Assembly (NCBI RefSeq): GCF_000218685.1
Contig: NW_006763296.1
Coordinates: 858,715 to 922,714 of the forward strand
DNA: 64,000 nt
From: Serpula lacrymans var. lacrymans S7.9
Lineage: Eukaryota; Basidiomycota; Agaricomycetes; Boletales; Serpulaceae
Direction of reading: 5' to 3'
In this document: in pieces, positions 30,893-43,010 of the stretch
Position numbering within the stretch: position 1 is the first letter of the stretch
Layout of the letters: every line of letters begins with the position of its first letter
Translations under genes and position numbers: made by a program
The notes under the pieces: generated by a model
Databases searched by the model: none
What the model was told of the DNA's origin: nothing
The model's input: only the letters and a program-made list of their open reading frames with translations

Positions 30893-33800
30893 ATGTTTCA
30901 AGGTGTGGACGTTCAGGGTATGATGGCCCAAGCTTCGTCCGTCGATGCGCGCCACAGCATGTTCAGTGAAGTTCATGGCCAGCAAATAAATGGCGACAAT
31001 ACAGTAATTAACAATTACAGCAGATATAACGGTATGAGTTGTACTATCGCATGTTCTTCAGCAACATTAACATATCCATTCGTTTCGCATAAAAGAGCGA
31101 AAGGAACTGGCTAAGTGGTTAACTCCTTTGAATTTCCGACAGACACAGAGCGACGTCTACGGAAGTAGACGAGAGGGAACCGGAGACTGGGTATTTGATG
31201 ATGAAACATTCAAGGAGTGGATCAAAGATGATACGAAATACAAAACCTTGTGGTGCCCCGGGATTCGTAAGTACTCATCACTTGATCACCACGATATCCT
31301 ATGTAACTGATTCTGATTATGACAGCCGGTGCTGGAAAAACCGTTATTGCGCAAGTGTTTTAGCGAACACCAAGTACCCACACTGACAAATCTTTCAGGT
31401 CACATATCATTAATTCTCTCACCGAAAAACACAAGAGCATTGATACTGCTGTGGCCTACATTTATTGCAACTACAAAGAGCAACCAACAGTTTACGACCT
31501 TGTTGCAAGTCTTTTGAAACAACTTGTTGAAGACTTCTCTCGTACCTTCAAAGATGTCGCCAGTAGTTATGAATCCCATCGGGAGAAATGCTACCGTCCA
31601 ACTCTGGAAGAGATTCACAAGACACTAATGTCGGAAATCAAACGTTTTTCGCAAGTTTTTGTTGTCGTCGACGCTTTGGATGAAATTACAGAACTTGGTG
31701 CCAATCGTTATGAACTGCTCAAAAAGCTCCAATCCCTTGAATGTCATCTCCTGGTGACTTCACGCGATATCAAGTCAATAGGGGATGCCCTTCGTAACGC
31801 CTTGTGTATGCACGTTCGTGCACATGAATCAGATATACGCCAGTATATCGAAGGCCATATCCTACCAGGGACAACACTGGAAGGGCTCATCGCTACAGAT
31901 CCCCCTTTAAGAGAAGAAATTGTTGAAGGCGTTACGAAACATACAGATGGCATGTGAGTGCTTCTCTGAATCTTTCTTGAATAAGCTAATATCAATCTTG
32001 GATAAGGTTTCTCCTATGCCGTCTGCATGTAGGGTCATTGGAAAACATGTTTACTTGTAAAGAGGTCCGGAATGCTCTCAAAAATCTACCCCATGGGGTG
32101 AAAAGTGCCTACGACGAAACAATGATCCGGATCAACAAACTAGACAAGAAACGCCGCGAGCTCGCTTTGACGGCTATTATGTGCATCACTTATGTTCAAG
32201 AACCACTGAGCGATAGGGGACTTCAAGAAGCTGTGACGCTTTCCCGTGGCGGTTTAGGAATCAGCGGTGAGGACCTCGTGGATATCAACGCCATATTGGG
32301 GGCCTGTATTGGTTTAGTTGTGGTCGATAAAGAACGTTCTGTGGCTCGTCTGATTCGTGAGCAGTCCACAATTCCAATAACAGCTACCTCTGATCGCCGC
32401 TCCATTAGACTACACTGCGCAGGATTACTTCAGCACATATAAGGAATGGCTATGCTCAAATCCTCCCTCCGAACTTATCAATATCTGCATTAAAGCTTTG
32501 TCATTACCGCCACCTGCTGGTGGCTGGCCATTCAGTGGGGATTTCAGCTATTATGCTGCGAACAACTGGGGATACCATGCACATGGTCTTGTTGAAGATA
32601 CAAATAAGGCCATAATACATGATTTTCTTCACTGCGAACGGAACATTAAAAATCTGCGGAATGCACGGTTCACGGACTCCCATGGCTGCGTGATACACAT
32701 ATGCGCCTTTTGGGGTTTAGCTCGAACCATTGAATATGAACTACAAAGTGGAGCTGTTGTAGACCAACGAGATGACTGGTCGGGTAAAACAGCTCTACAC
32801 ATCGCAGCAGACATGAATCGAGTGGAGGTGGTGAGCTTGCTACTCGATAGAGGCCATGACGTAAATTCACAAGACAGAAGAGGCATGACGCCACTCTCGT
32901 TCGCAGCCAAGGATGGAAACGAGGAGGTCGTCAATTTGTTGTTAGAAAGAGATAGTGTGGAGGCCGACTCTAAAGATAAAGGGGGCCGGACACCACTCTC
33001 CTACGCAGTCCAGTATGAAAGGGAGGAAACTGTCAAGTTGTTGCTGGCAAGAGATGATGTGGAGCCTAACTCGAAAGATGGAGAGGGTTGGACACCACTC
33101 TCCTACGCAGCCCAGCATGGAAACGAGGAGATTGTCAGTTTGTTATTGGAGAGGGATGATGTGGAGGCCGACTTGAAAGATAAAGGGGGCCATACACCAC
33201 TCTCCTATGCGGTCCAGCATGGAAGAGAGGGGACTGTCAAGTTGTTGCTGGCAAGAGACGATGTACAGACTGACTCGAAAGATGGAGAGGGCCGGACACC
33301 ACTCTCCTACGCAGCACAGCATGGAAATGAGGGGATTGTCAGTTTGTTACTGGCAAGGAATGATATGGAGGCCGACTTTAAAGATAAAAGGGGTCATACA
33401 CCACTCTCCTACGCAGTCCAGTATGGAAGGGAGGAGACTGTCAAGCTGTTTCTGGGAAGGGATGATGTAGAGGCTGACTCAAAAGATGACAAGGGCTGGA
33501 CACCGCTCTCATTTGCAGCCTGGCATGGGCAGATGGAGATCGTCAGTTTGTTGTTGGCAAGAGATGATGTAGAGGCCGACTCCAAAGATGAAGACGGCCG
33601 GACACCACTCTCATTTATAGCCTCACTCTGGTTTGAGAAAACGGATATCGTCAAGCTGTTACTGGCAAAGCATGATGTACAGGCTGACTCGAAAGATGGA
33701 AAGGGCCGGACGCCACTCTCCTACGCAGCCCAGCATGGAAATAAGGAGATTGTCAGTTTGTTATTAGATAGTGGTGATGTGGAGGCCGACTCTAAAGATA

Positions 33801-35207
33801 AAGGGGGTCATACACCGCTCTCCTATGCAGTCCGGCATGGAGTGGAGGAGACCGTCGAGCTGTTGCTGGCAAGAGATGATGTGGAGGCGGACTCGAAAGA
33901 TGACCATGGCTGGACACCACTCTCATTTGCAGCCTGGCATGGACAAACAGAGATTGTCAGTTTGTTGCTGGCAAGGGATGATGTGGAGGCCGACTCCAAA
34001 GATGAAGAGGGCAGGACACCACTCTCACTTATAGCTTCACTCTGGTTTGGGAGAACGGAGATCGTCAAGCTGTTACTGGCAAGGCATGATGTACAGGCCG
34101 ACTCAAAAGATGGAGAGGGTCGGACACCACTCTCCTACGCAGTCCAACATGGGAACGAGGAGATTGTCAGTTTGCTACTGGCAAGGGATGATGTACATGC
34201 CGACTCTGAAGATAAAGGGGGCCATACACCACTCTCCTACGCAGTCCAGCATGGAAGAGAGGAGATTATCAAGCTGTTGCTGGCAGGAGGTGATGCTGGG
34301 GCGGCCGACTTGGAAGGCGAGGAGGGCCGGACACCACTCTCATTCGCAGCTGAGAAAGGAAATGTAGAGATTGTCAAGCTGTTGCTAGCAAGAGACGACA
34401 AAAATGTGAATTGGAAACATGAACAAGGTCAGACCTTTCTGTTCTGTTCAAGCGGCGAAAAAAATGGATGCGAACCTCTTCTTAGTAACAGAGGTACGTT
34501 TTATAGACACCATTCCGGAGGAACATGATAAATTTCTGATTACAGAAGGGATTGACGTGAACTTGCAAGACAAGAATGGAAACTCATCACTGCATTATGC
34601 AGTGCGTTCTGGACATCACGATGTAGCTTCCTTGCTTCTCTCGCATTATAATATCGCACCAAATTTGAAGAACGTGAAGGGACAGACACCACTGCACTGC
34701 GCAGTCCTAGGTATCGACAGAGAACGCGGTGTCGATTACAACTCTGCGAGCTCGAGCTCGCGGGAGGCTACTGTGAGCCTTCTTCTTGCGCGCAATGACA
34801 TTCGTGTTGATTTGGAAGACGACGATGGATTGACACCACTGATGCTTGCTCGCTCTCTCGAGATCGTGTCCATCGTAAAACTCTTTGAAGAGTATATAAC
34901 AGGCTCAGGGTTTAGTTCGATTGAAAGAGAAAACCGCCCCAAACGGATGCACAGAGATTGGAATAGAGCGCTGTCAATAGGCACGACGATCGTTGGTCAT
35001 CAGACAATACATAGGAGAGATATTATGCTACCTTTATTATGTTCGATACCGCTGATTAACACTCAATGTATGTCTCTTATATGGTCGACTTTACCTTCCC
35101 TCATTGGCTTACAATAATCATTGCTCTCATTTTTAGACGATTCCCGCTACCGATCAGAGTCCCATTCCCCCGATATTCCCCACGAAAGCCCATCTTCACC
35201 GGACTAG
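30893..35207 (+). CDS. NACHT-ankyrin NLR (STAND P-loop NTPase)
   Basis: Eight exons (30893-31031, 31096-31266, 31326-31356, 31399-31953, 32007-32356, 32409-34493, 34546-35067, 35137-35207) give 1307 residues, phases all closing. Order: an Asn-rich N-terminus (GQQINGDNTVINNYSRYN); the fungal NLR linker WLTPLNFRQTQSDVY; Walker A PGIPGAGKTV (about residue 104-112, split by an intron); Walker B FVVVDALDEI; sensor-like LLVTSRD; winged-helix region with KSAYDETMIRI; the HYTAQDYF motif that ends fungal NACHT modules; then about 19 ankyrin repeats (about residues 540-1215) and a short tail. Fungal NLRs of this type mediate non-self or heterokaryon recognition. There is no large N-terminal effector domain, only about 100 residues before the P-loop. 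The gene lies between two copies of an aldo/keto reductase duplication. Confidence 0.92.
32873..34400 (+). repeat. Near-identical ankyrin-coding tandem repeats (about 102 bp unit)
   Basis: About 15 tandem units encode variants of GRTPLSYAAQHGNEEIVSLL followed by LARDDVEADSKD. Units are very similar at the DNA level, and units alternate between an AAQHGN type and an AVQHGR type. A larger period of about 414 bp (four units) is visible: the unusual IASLWF unit near 33607 recurs near 34022 with the same neighbours in the same order. Flanking ankyrin repeats before 32873 and after 34400 are diverged. Confidence 0.9.
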
Positions 35208-36061
35208 TCAACTAGTTTCATGACATCCATTTTCACTGTGTCGGAAACACAGATCCGATAGTCAACAACCCACTCACCGTAACAATAGTGCTATTTTGGC
35301 CGCAACGTATAATTGCAGCATCGGCATTTTGACAGCAGTGACAGTGCACCTGCAGTACAGAAAACTGCGTCAAGCCAGCGGCTTTTTGTTCGTCCGGATC
35401 CCACCCATAGTCTCAAGACGACAAGTTGGAATCGAGGAATTGAGAAAGTACTGTAGACTTGAAGAGTATCGGGGCCACGAGCCTAGCTGTAACGAGCATG
35501 CTATGAATACAAAAAACACTACCCTCTTCAGCTTGCTTTCAAAGCCTACTTGAGTCGAGCGGTCGCACACTGATCGTGCGCTCGAGGAACCTTATGGAAC
35601 GAATGTCTTTCGTTGCATGATGAGACTAGAAAAATTTACACCTTGGAGGTCCCGTTATAAGTGATCAGATGCGCGTCCTCTCGGGAATAAAGCAGGACGT
35701 GTCAGGAATTATCTGGTGAATGAGAGCAGCAGTACGGCCAACTTCAAAGCCTGAGAATAGCATTTTAAAGTCGCTAGCGCCGAATATTGACAATATAAAC
35801 ACGACATATGCAGTGTCAGCCAGAGTCCCCCAATAAATTGCGAGATAGTAAGGATAATAGAGGTCGGTGATTCCAAGAAAAAAAACTGTTATCTTCGTAT
35901 GGCGAAAGACTTTGAAGTCAGGTCAAACCCTACGCCGACTCGTGGTTCAATTCAACCGGTATTTACACACAATAACGAATGTACTCTGATTTCTCGAGCA
36001 CCACATCACGCTACACTTAAAGACGTACATAAAACAATTATTATAGCTATTGCGTCGATTT
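35208..36061. other. Intergenic, no gene recognised
   Basis: About 0.85 kb after the NLR. Frames at 35296-35553 and 35899-36093 show no recognisable motif. It contains the 3' flank of both convergent genes. Confidence 0.5.
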
Positions 36062-37544
36062 TCACTGGAGCTCTGGTGTGTCGGCAAAGATGAGATTCAT
36101 ATACCCAGCAGGGTAACGATCACCTTGCGCCCAGTCTGCCTTTTCAGCAACAGTGCGCACGGCTTGAACATCCTCGGGAGTAAGTTTCACGTTCACAGCA
36201 GCTAAATTCTCCTCCAAATACTAAAGGACGGAACGGTAGAATTAGCCCCCGTGGAAAAATATTCATATAAAAAGAGGCATACCTTGATTTTCTTCGTGCC
36301 AGGAATGGGGATAACGTCGTCTCCTTGCGCGAGTAACCATGCAAGGGCAACCTGACCAGCTGTTGCGCTATACGTATCGCCGATCTTCTTGAGGCTGTCA
36401 GCAAGCTTGTTGATGTTTGGGAAATTCTCTTTCGAATATCTATAGATAAAGTGTAAATAGGCATACCCGTTGATAGTGAACCCACGGTGAATAATATCAC
36501 CAAGCTAAACTTACCTTGGCACAGTCCTCCGCCAATCGTTGGCCTCAAAGTCGTCAGGGGATTTCTAACCATTAAATTAGCAATGTTGATACCGCAGACA
36601 TAAGAGGAGCTCACGAATCGGCCAGTAATCAGCCCTCGTCCCAACGGCGAATACGCAATAATTTGCACACCCAGCTCACGAGCCGTTTTCAGCAGCGCAA
36701 TTTTGTCGTCTTCGATGTCAAGTGTAAACGGTGAATATTCAACTTGTAGTGCAGCAATGGGGTGAACCGCGTGGGCACGGCGAAGGCCGGAAGAGGAACA
36801 CTCTGAGAGTCCCAGGTATTTGACTTTACCAGCTCTACGAGATAATGTCGTCAGATGAGATCTAAATTCAAGGAAGTGGGATATTCCTCACTTGACTAGT
36901 TCTGCCATGGCGCCGACAGTCAACTAGAAGGTGATCAGTGATTGTTAGCAAAATGATACCAACATATGCTACTTACTTCGATAGGGACGGAAGGATCAGG
37001 CCTTTACAAAAAATGCGTAAGAGCCCCTTCAGAATCAATCCGTAAAACTCGTAAAATTCACCTGTGAAGATAGTACAAATCAACGGTGTCAACGCCAAGC
37101 CTTGAGATCGACTTCTCAAATTCAAGTTTGACGCTCTCTGGCTTTCCATTGATGCCTGTGGCCGTGAACCCGAATTTCGTGGCCAAGAATATATCATTGC
37201 GCTTTCCTGTGCGTTTGAACCTGGATTTGAGGTAACAGATGGTCAGAATGAATGTAGTAGAACAAGATAAGCTTCGTGAAACTTGCCATTTGCCAATCAG
37301 ATCTTCACTATCTCCGTAGACGTTGGCGGTGTCCCAGAACGTACAACCGTTCGCATAAACAGCATCCAATACCTAGTGAAATACATCTCATTAGCTCTGG
37401 CGTTGACGGAGGAAATGTTTGCTGAATTACCTTGAAGCGCTCTTCGTCTGCTTCAGTGGCACCGTATCCAATGGATATACCCATTGCACCAAAGCCGATA
37501 GCAGAAACATCGGTGCTGCCGATCTTGCGAGTAGGGTAAGACAT
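36062..37544 (-). CDS. Aldo/keto reductase (intact copy)
   Basis: NADPH-dependent reductase of the AKR superfamily, yakc/pyridoxal-reductase-like group, cytosolic. It starts [20 protein letters not shown] at 37544 and ends ADTPELQ before TGA at 36062-36064, with several short introns. The catalytic tetrad is visible: Asp and Tyr in [14 protein letters not shown], Lys in FLATKFGF, His in [11 protein letters not shown]. Later segments [25 protein letters not shown] and the C-terminal cofactor site [16 protein letters not shown] are present. A closely related dead copy sits at 28490-29808, on the other side of the NLR. The substrate cannot be inferred. Confidence 0.88.
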
Positions 37545-38216
37545 GATGTCTGTATTTGAAAGGGTTGTAGATATATGAGGCTTGAGTATGAGTGGTATGG
37601 AAGCTAATGATTTCTTACCATCATTTCCATGAGCATTTATATATGTTCCCCAGGATCTTTGTTATCCGAGATACCGGGGTTCTGTAAAGATAGGCTTCGT
37701 CATCGCACATCCACGCCCACGTTGGCTGGCGTGGTACATCCACTTGGGGTACAGTAGCTGGTAGTTCGCGATGTGCCGAAGGTAGTCGCAACACGTTCCG
37801 GCAAGAATTCTGGGATTCTGGGGAGGAACAGAAGCTCAATGTCATGTAGTCTCTGTCAGCCGAATCAATCTCTGTCGCTGATGTGGCTTTAATTACTGCC
37901 AGTACGATATCCACAACCTATTTGATACCATTAGTTATACGATCCTCACTGAAAGTGTCTCAGTGTCACGATGAAAACGAATCGAAAAATCGAAAAATCA
38001 AATGCTCGAGGACACGTGGTAGTTTCGCATAGTCGGCGCCAATTTCGTACAACACAGGCCGGGAGACAACTGTAGATATGGCTGCTGGCATGTGATTTCC
38101 CCAGGATATATAGTCCGAGTCTTACTAGCATGCGCATCCAAACTTCGTATTTTCACTTTTTTCTTTCTCGTCCCCAACGTCTATAGCACAGAAGCGTGTC
38201 CATAAGAGTAGAAACG
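37545..38216. other. Divergent promoter region between reductase and cytochrome b5-ACAD
   Basis: The left part, to about 38010, is the second member of the duplicated segment (compare 29810-30480). No coding sequence is supported. Confidence 0.55.
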
Positions 38217-40809
38217 ATGGCATCGAAGGAACTGAAGACCTACAGTCGTGAAGAAGTTGCACAGGTGTGTTGCATCTGGTCATCGTGACGAAAGCAGACT
38301 CTCAGATTCATCCTTAGCACAACAAACCAGATGATCTTGTGAGTTTTCATAGCGGAGGGGCCCATTTCCAATTTCCTGACTATTTGTTGTTGGTAGTGGA
38401 TTATCGTAGATGCTAAGGTTTACAATATCAGTCGTTTCAAGGATCTCCACCCTGGAGGCGCGTCTGTATTTGCAGAGGAAGACATAGGTATGTACGCTAT
38501 TTGCTCGTGGCTGAACACTCGTTAATCACCTCGCAAAATGTTATGCTCGTCATCGTTGATCCGATCAATTTTTATATAGCCGGACAGGATGCAACTGAAG
38601 CTTTTTATGGTCTCCATCGCCACGAGGTGCTGATTCGTCCACAGTATGCGCGTCTGCAAATCGGTGTACTCGAAGGAGAGGAGAGCGTTATTTATGGTCG
38701 GGTCCCGGGCAAGCTCAGCGATGTGCCATATGCTGAGCCATCGTGGCTGAGCGAAGGATATTACAGCCCGTACTTCAAGGACGTACGTGAAGGCATTATT
38801 TCTTCTGGAAGGAAAGAGAGAACTGACATCATGTGCAGAGCCATAAGAAATTGCAACAAGCAATGAGGAAGTTTGTAGATGAAGTCGTCCTACCTGATGC
38901 TCTGGTGCGTTTTGCAGTTTTCTTTACTTTTTATCTAAAACTGATGTCCACTCGTTAGGCTCGCGAGGAAGATGGGAAACGCCCAAGCACAAGTGTTATC
39001 GATGCCATGACGTGCGTATCTACTTTTCCATGGTCAGACCTTTCTTCCTGAGTGTCTTGTGCTATCTAGGGAGTTGAACATTCACGCGATGCGGATGGGT
39101 CCTGGAAAACACTTGAAGGGTCTAACATTGATGGGTGGTGTTGTCACTCCTGAAGAGGTAAGTCTTCTGACTACCTATACGATTAACTAGTCATTTATGC
39201 CCTCATCCCCAGTATGATTACTTCCATGAGGTACGCTCTCTTGGACAATCTATGTTTTAATGGTTTCTTATCTGTGGATAGCTGGTGTGCATTCAAGAAA
39301 TTGCCCGCTGCGGTCAACGCGGATATGGTGATGGTATGTTATCTTCTATGATCATTGCTTGTTTTCAATAACCCTGTCATCCCAGGCCTACAGAGTGGAG
39401 CTGTGATTGGCCTCCCGCCTATCATGAACTTTGGATCACCAGAGCTAAAGGCGAAGATCATACCAGAAGTCCTGTCAGGCAAGAAATTCATTTCTCTTGC
39501 TATATCGGAGGCTTTTGCTGGAAGTGATGTTGCTGGGTTGCAAACCAAAGCAACCAAGACGGAAGACGGAAAGTTCTGGATTATAAACGGGACGAAGAAG
39601 TGGATCACTAATGGAACGTCAGTGGTTTTGCCTTGTTTATCTCATAGTCGTGGTTGCTTACTACTAAACTAAATACAGATTCTCTGATTAGTGAGTTTTC
39701 AATGCACTGAGATGTATGTTGATAGTGTACTAATTCCTTGTAGCTTCACTGTTGGGTGTAAAACAGACGTATGTTTACAATCTCATTTACTGCAAGGGTT
39801 CTGATTAACTTTTGTATAGAATGGTTTCACTGTCATTCTTGTCGAGCGTTCCGAGGGAGTGGAAACGAAACAGATAAAGACGAGTTATTCGACTTCTGCT
39901 GGTACTGCGTATATCACGTTCGACAACGTGAAAGTTCCCGTCGGGAACACGCTTGGTCCCGAAGGAGGAGGAATTTTCGTCATATTATCGTACGTGTTGA
40001 TTCGGCACCCCTGCCTCATTCCGAATGCTTATCATTGACGATCAGAAACTTCAACCATGAGCGATGGGTTATGTGCTGTGCGTCGGCACGAGGACAACGA
40101 GGAATCGTTGAGGAGTGCCTCAAGTGCGTTATGTTTCTGCGTCGTTACATCTTATTCTGACCTGTTGCATGTTGCAGATGGATATCTCAGCGCAAGGCTT
40201 TCGGAAAGCCTCTATCTTCGCAGCCTGTGATCCGTAATAAGTTGGCTGCCATGATTGCGCGAGCGGAAAGTGTGCAAGGCTGGCTAGAAAACCTAACTAT
40301 GCAAATGTGTAATATGGTAAATGTCTATGATGTGTACATTGAATATCGCACTCACCTGGTCATATTTTTCAGTCATACAAGGAGCAAGCGCAGAAGCTCG
40401 CTGGGTACGTATATTTCTCTCACTCGCTTCTCTGCATGTCTCTGACCTTATTATGAATCAGTCCGATTGCGTTGCTCAAGATGTATTCGACGCGATGTGC
40501 ACAACAGACGGCGACGGATGCCGTGCAGATATTTGGTGGACGTGGAATAACTAAATCTGGAATGGGGAGACTTATTGAGCATGTAAGAGTGTTTCTTCTA
40601 TGGTGAAGGCCTTGACCTCAATTGACATGTGGACATCGTTACAGTACTATAGAACGGTACCATTCGACGCCGTACTTGGAGGTGGTGAGTACTCTTTGTA
40701 ACTGATGGTTCTTTTCCATATTCTGACTCGTTTCATAGCCGAAGACGTTCTGGGCGACCTGGGCGTACGCCAGGCGATAAGACAGATGCCAAAGAATGCT
40801 CGGTTGTAA
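38217..40809 (+). CDS. Cytochrome b5 - acyl-CoA dehydrogenase fusion
   Basis: Many small exons from ATG 38217 to TAA 40807-40809, roughly 500 residues. The N-terminal cytochrome b5 domain has the heme-ligand motif DLHPGGASVF and the second histidine in FYGLHRHEVL. The acyl-CoA dehydrogenase module follows: GYGDGLQSGAVIGLPPIMNF, LAISEAFAGSDVAGLQTKA (FAD/substrate region), FWIINGTKKWITNGTFSDYF, LGPEGGGIFVILSNFNHERW, RKAFGKPLSSQPV, and AVQIFGGRGITKSGMGR at the C-terminus. FAD-dependent desaturation of an acyl-CoA or related thioester is expected, with the b5 domain as a possible built-in electron carrier. This fusion is known in fungi but the physiological substrate is not. No clear mitochondrial presequence is visible. 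Confidence 0.9.
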
Positions 40810-41038
40810 TGAGGGGAAATGTTGACAGAACTATCCTTTCGTTCGTTATATTGTTATAATTTATTCAAATCAATCTGCATGTTGTTTGCTTGTAGAATGA
40901 TATGTACTCTATATTGAGGTGTTCGATCTTCCCGTAGAGAAACACGTTGCGTGAGGTCCCCTCTATTGTTTGCATAAATATCGAGCAACGTGATAAATGC
41001 ACATAAAATAACATCCGTATTGACGAGCTCAATAACAA

Positions 41039-42060
41039 CTATCGCAATCCTACTTTTGTCGCAGTACGGCCGTTCCCCTGGCTCTTCCAGCCAAACCAGC
41101 CAACCAGTACGTTTTTCGCAAATATTTCGCCAAAGCCAAGCATGACACCGTTCACAAAAGGCAGGAAAAGGTTGATAGCGAGAGACGACAGGAGAAGTGA
41201 TATGCGAGTGCGGGGCATGAGTGTGCCATCGAGTAATGGAGGAAGTAGGGAAGGAGGTGCGCCAGGCTTTCCTGTATCCCGCTCTGTCGCCGCCACACGG
41301 CTATGGGTTTGGACGCGCGAAGAGCGCGTATCTGCATGCGGCAGATGCGCAGCACGTGCGGATGGAGAGGGAGGACCAGATGGCTCAGGGAAAGACATGG
41401 AGGGGTAGGACGAAGTAGGCGAAGAAGGAACATCGACCCATTTCTGAGAGGGTGAGCCACTTTCCGTTTTGACGTGCTGCGAACCAGGATGAATGTGGGA
41501 AGAGGGGCCCTGCGCTTCACCGGTGACGAGGTCGCGCATGTCCGTAGGAGCAGGTGAGCCTGAGGTTCCTGCGATGCTGTGCGCAACAGCAGAAGACGAG
41601 GAAGAGGCGGCGAAAGAACCTAGAGATTCCCAAGGCTCTGGCTCGCTGACAAGCTCTCCGCGTGCGCGTCTCTCCTCGAGCTGTGCAGCCTCGCGCTTCC
41701 TGATGTCTTCCCAGCGAGCGCGTTCCCGCTCTGCCTTTTCGCGAGCCTCGGCAGACTGTGCACGCCATGTCTGGACGAGAACTTCGTGCTCTGCTTTCCA
41801 AGCATCCTCTTCTGTGGGTGCGGAGGAGGCGTCTAGGGCTGATTGGGGAGCGGGGACGGGTTCTGGAGGGGGGCTGGCGCTTGGAGGCGGGGGAAGGGCG
41901 GATACGCGGGGAACGGGTGCGGGCTCAAAAGCTGTTTCGAGCGCAGACTAGAGAAAAGGCGGGGAAAGGTCAGACATTTTGTAGTAAAATTGGATGGAAA
42001 GTGAAGGATTACCTGGAGAAGGTTCTCCTCGTTTGCGCCGAGAGGGCTGCTGTCGGTCAT
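41039..42060 (-). CDS. MIM1: Mitochondrial outer-membrane import protein Mim1/Tom13 with long N-terminal extension
   Basis: Two exons (42060 to about 42012, about 41948 to 41039), roughly 320 residues. The C-terminal 60 residues match the Mim1/TOM13 family: RISLLLSSLAINLFLPFVNG and MLGFGEIFAKNVLVGWFGW, with the single outer-membrane helix carrying glycine-rich GxxxG-type spacing. Mim1 inserts alpha-helical outer-membrane proteins. The rest (about 250 residues) is a low-complexity Pro/Ser/Ala region with a charged helix (REKAERERARWEDIRKREAA). Family members in yeast are only about 110 residues, so the extension is notable. Start MTDSSPLGAN at 42060 is the first ATG compatible with the splice. 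It is divergent from the Hva1-TUDOR gene, 288 bp away. Confidence 0.82.
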
Positions 42061-42348
42061 CGTAGTGGTGGACGAGGAAAGTGACCTCGACGGCGTGAGT
42101 ATGCTCGCTGCCGACAATGGCCAAGAATGGTGTATTACTTTCCCACGATCGTCCATTACTCCTTCTGGCGTGTCGTCGATCGAGTAACCACTGAGCACAA
42201 ACCATCGACGTCACTGACGCTCGATGACGAGTGACGTGCACTATGACTTGATCATAGAATGAGTATATAAACCCTCGTCATCTGCGCAGACCCTATCATA
42301 TCGCTTATAACTTAACTCGAACCCACCACAACCCACATATCGCTTATC

Positions 42349-42741
42349 ATGGTGAGCTGCTACTTCTCTTTTCATCGCAATCGTAGTCTAACTTGCTGGC
42401 TCAGTCTGAATACAAGGTATGCCGTGTGGGATTGGATGTACAACTCGCTTAACCCCTTTGTAGAAAGGAGACAAGGTCGAGTACAGGCCCATCGGTGGTG
42501 ACTCGGATAATGTATCCCACAGTGTTGGAGAAGTGGTAGAAGTACAAGGGTCTGGCGCAGTCAGTATATTCTCCGTCAACCCGGCACATCCTCTGACATT
42601 TCCGCAGGATGCCAAGTACACTATCAGGAATGACAATACTGGTAAGGCTACCACTTATCAGGTACGAATGTGCTTTTGTGCCGCCGCCCGTTGCTATAAC
42701 TTTTGCTGTTGTAGGAGAAGAACATCGTCTCCAAGGCATAA
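42349..42741 (+). CDS. Hva1-TUDOR domain small protein
   Basis: Five tiny exons (42349-42351, 42405-42416, 42464-42559, 42608-42661, 42715-42741), sum 192 nt, 63 residues; all phases close. The first exon is exactly the ATG and the second is 12 nt. The protein reads YKKGDKVEYRPIGGDSDNVS, VGEVVEVQG, AKYTIRNDNTGKATTYQEKN and ends IVSKA: the complete fold of the hypervirulence-associated protein Tudor domain family, common in fungi and bacteria as a stand-alone small protein. The biochemical function of the family is not established. Confidence 0.9.
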
Positions 42742-43010
42742 ATCCACCCGAGTTTCACCTTATAGCACCTTTGTAATAATTAAGTGCCTACGTTTATTGT
42801 ATCCTTTAGACAAATGCACGATTTAAACCGACATAAACCGACATTGGACAAGCTCCTATCTATACAACACTACGCGCAAGTAGGAATATTGTTACAATTT
42901 AAAGGAGTGGTTCTCTAGCTAAGTAGCCCGAGTATAATAATATTGGAGCTATACACTCGGCGGTCAAAATCCAAGATCTAGTTTGATTTGCAGCTAAGGA
43001 ATAGGTGTGA

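Noticed and set aside
32900..34370. Alternative-frame proteins rich in Trp, Cys and Met across the ankyrin array
   Set aside because: They arise because near-identical repeats keep several frames open; only the NLR frame splices correctly to both flanks.
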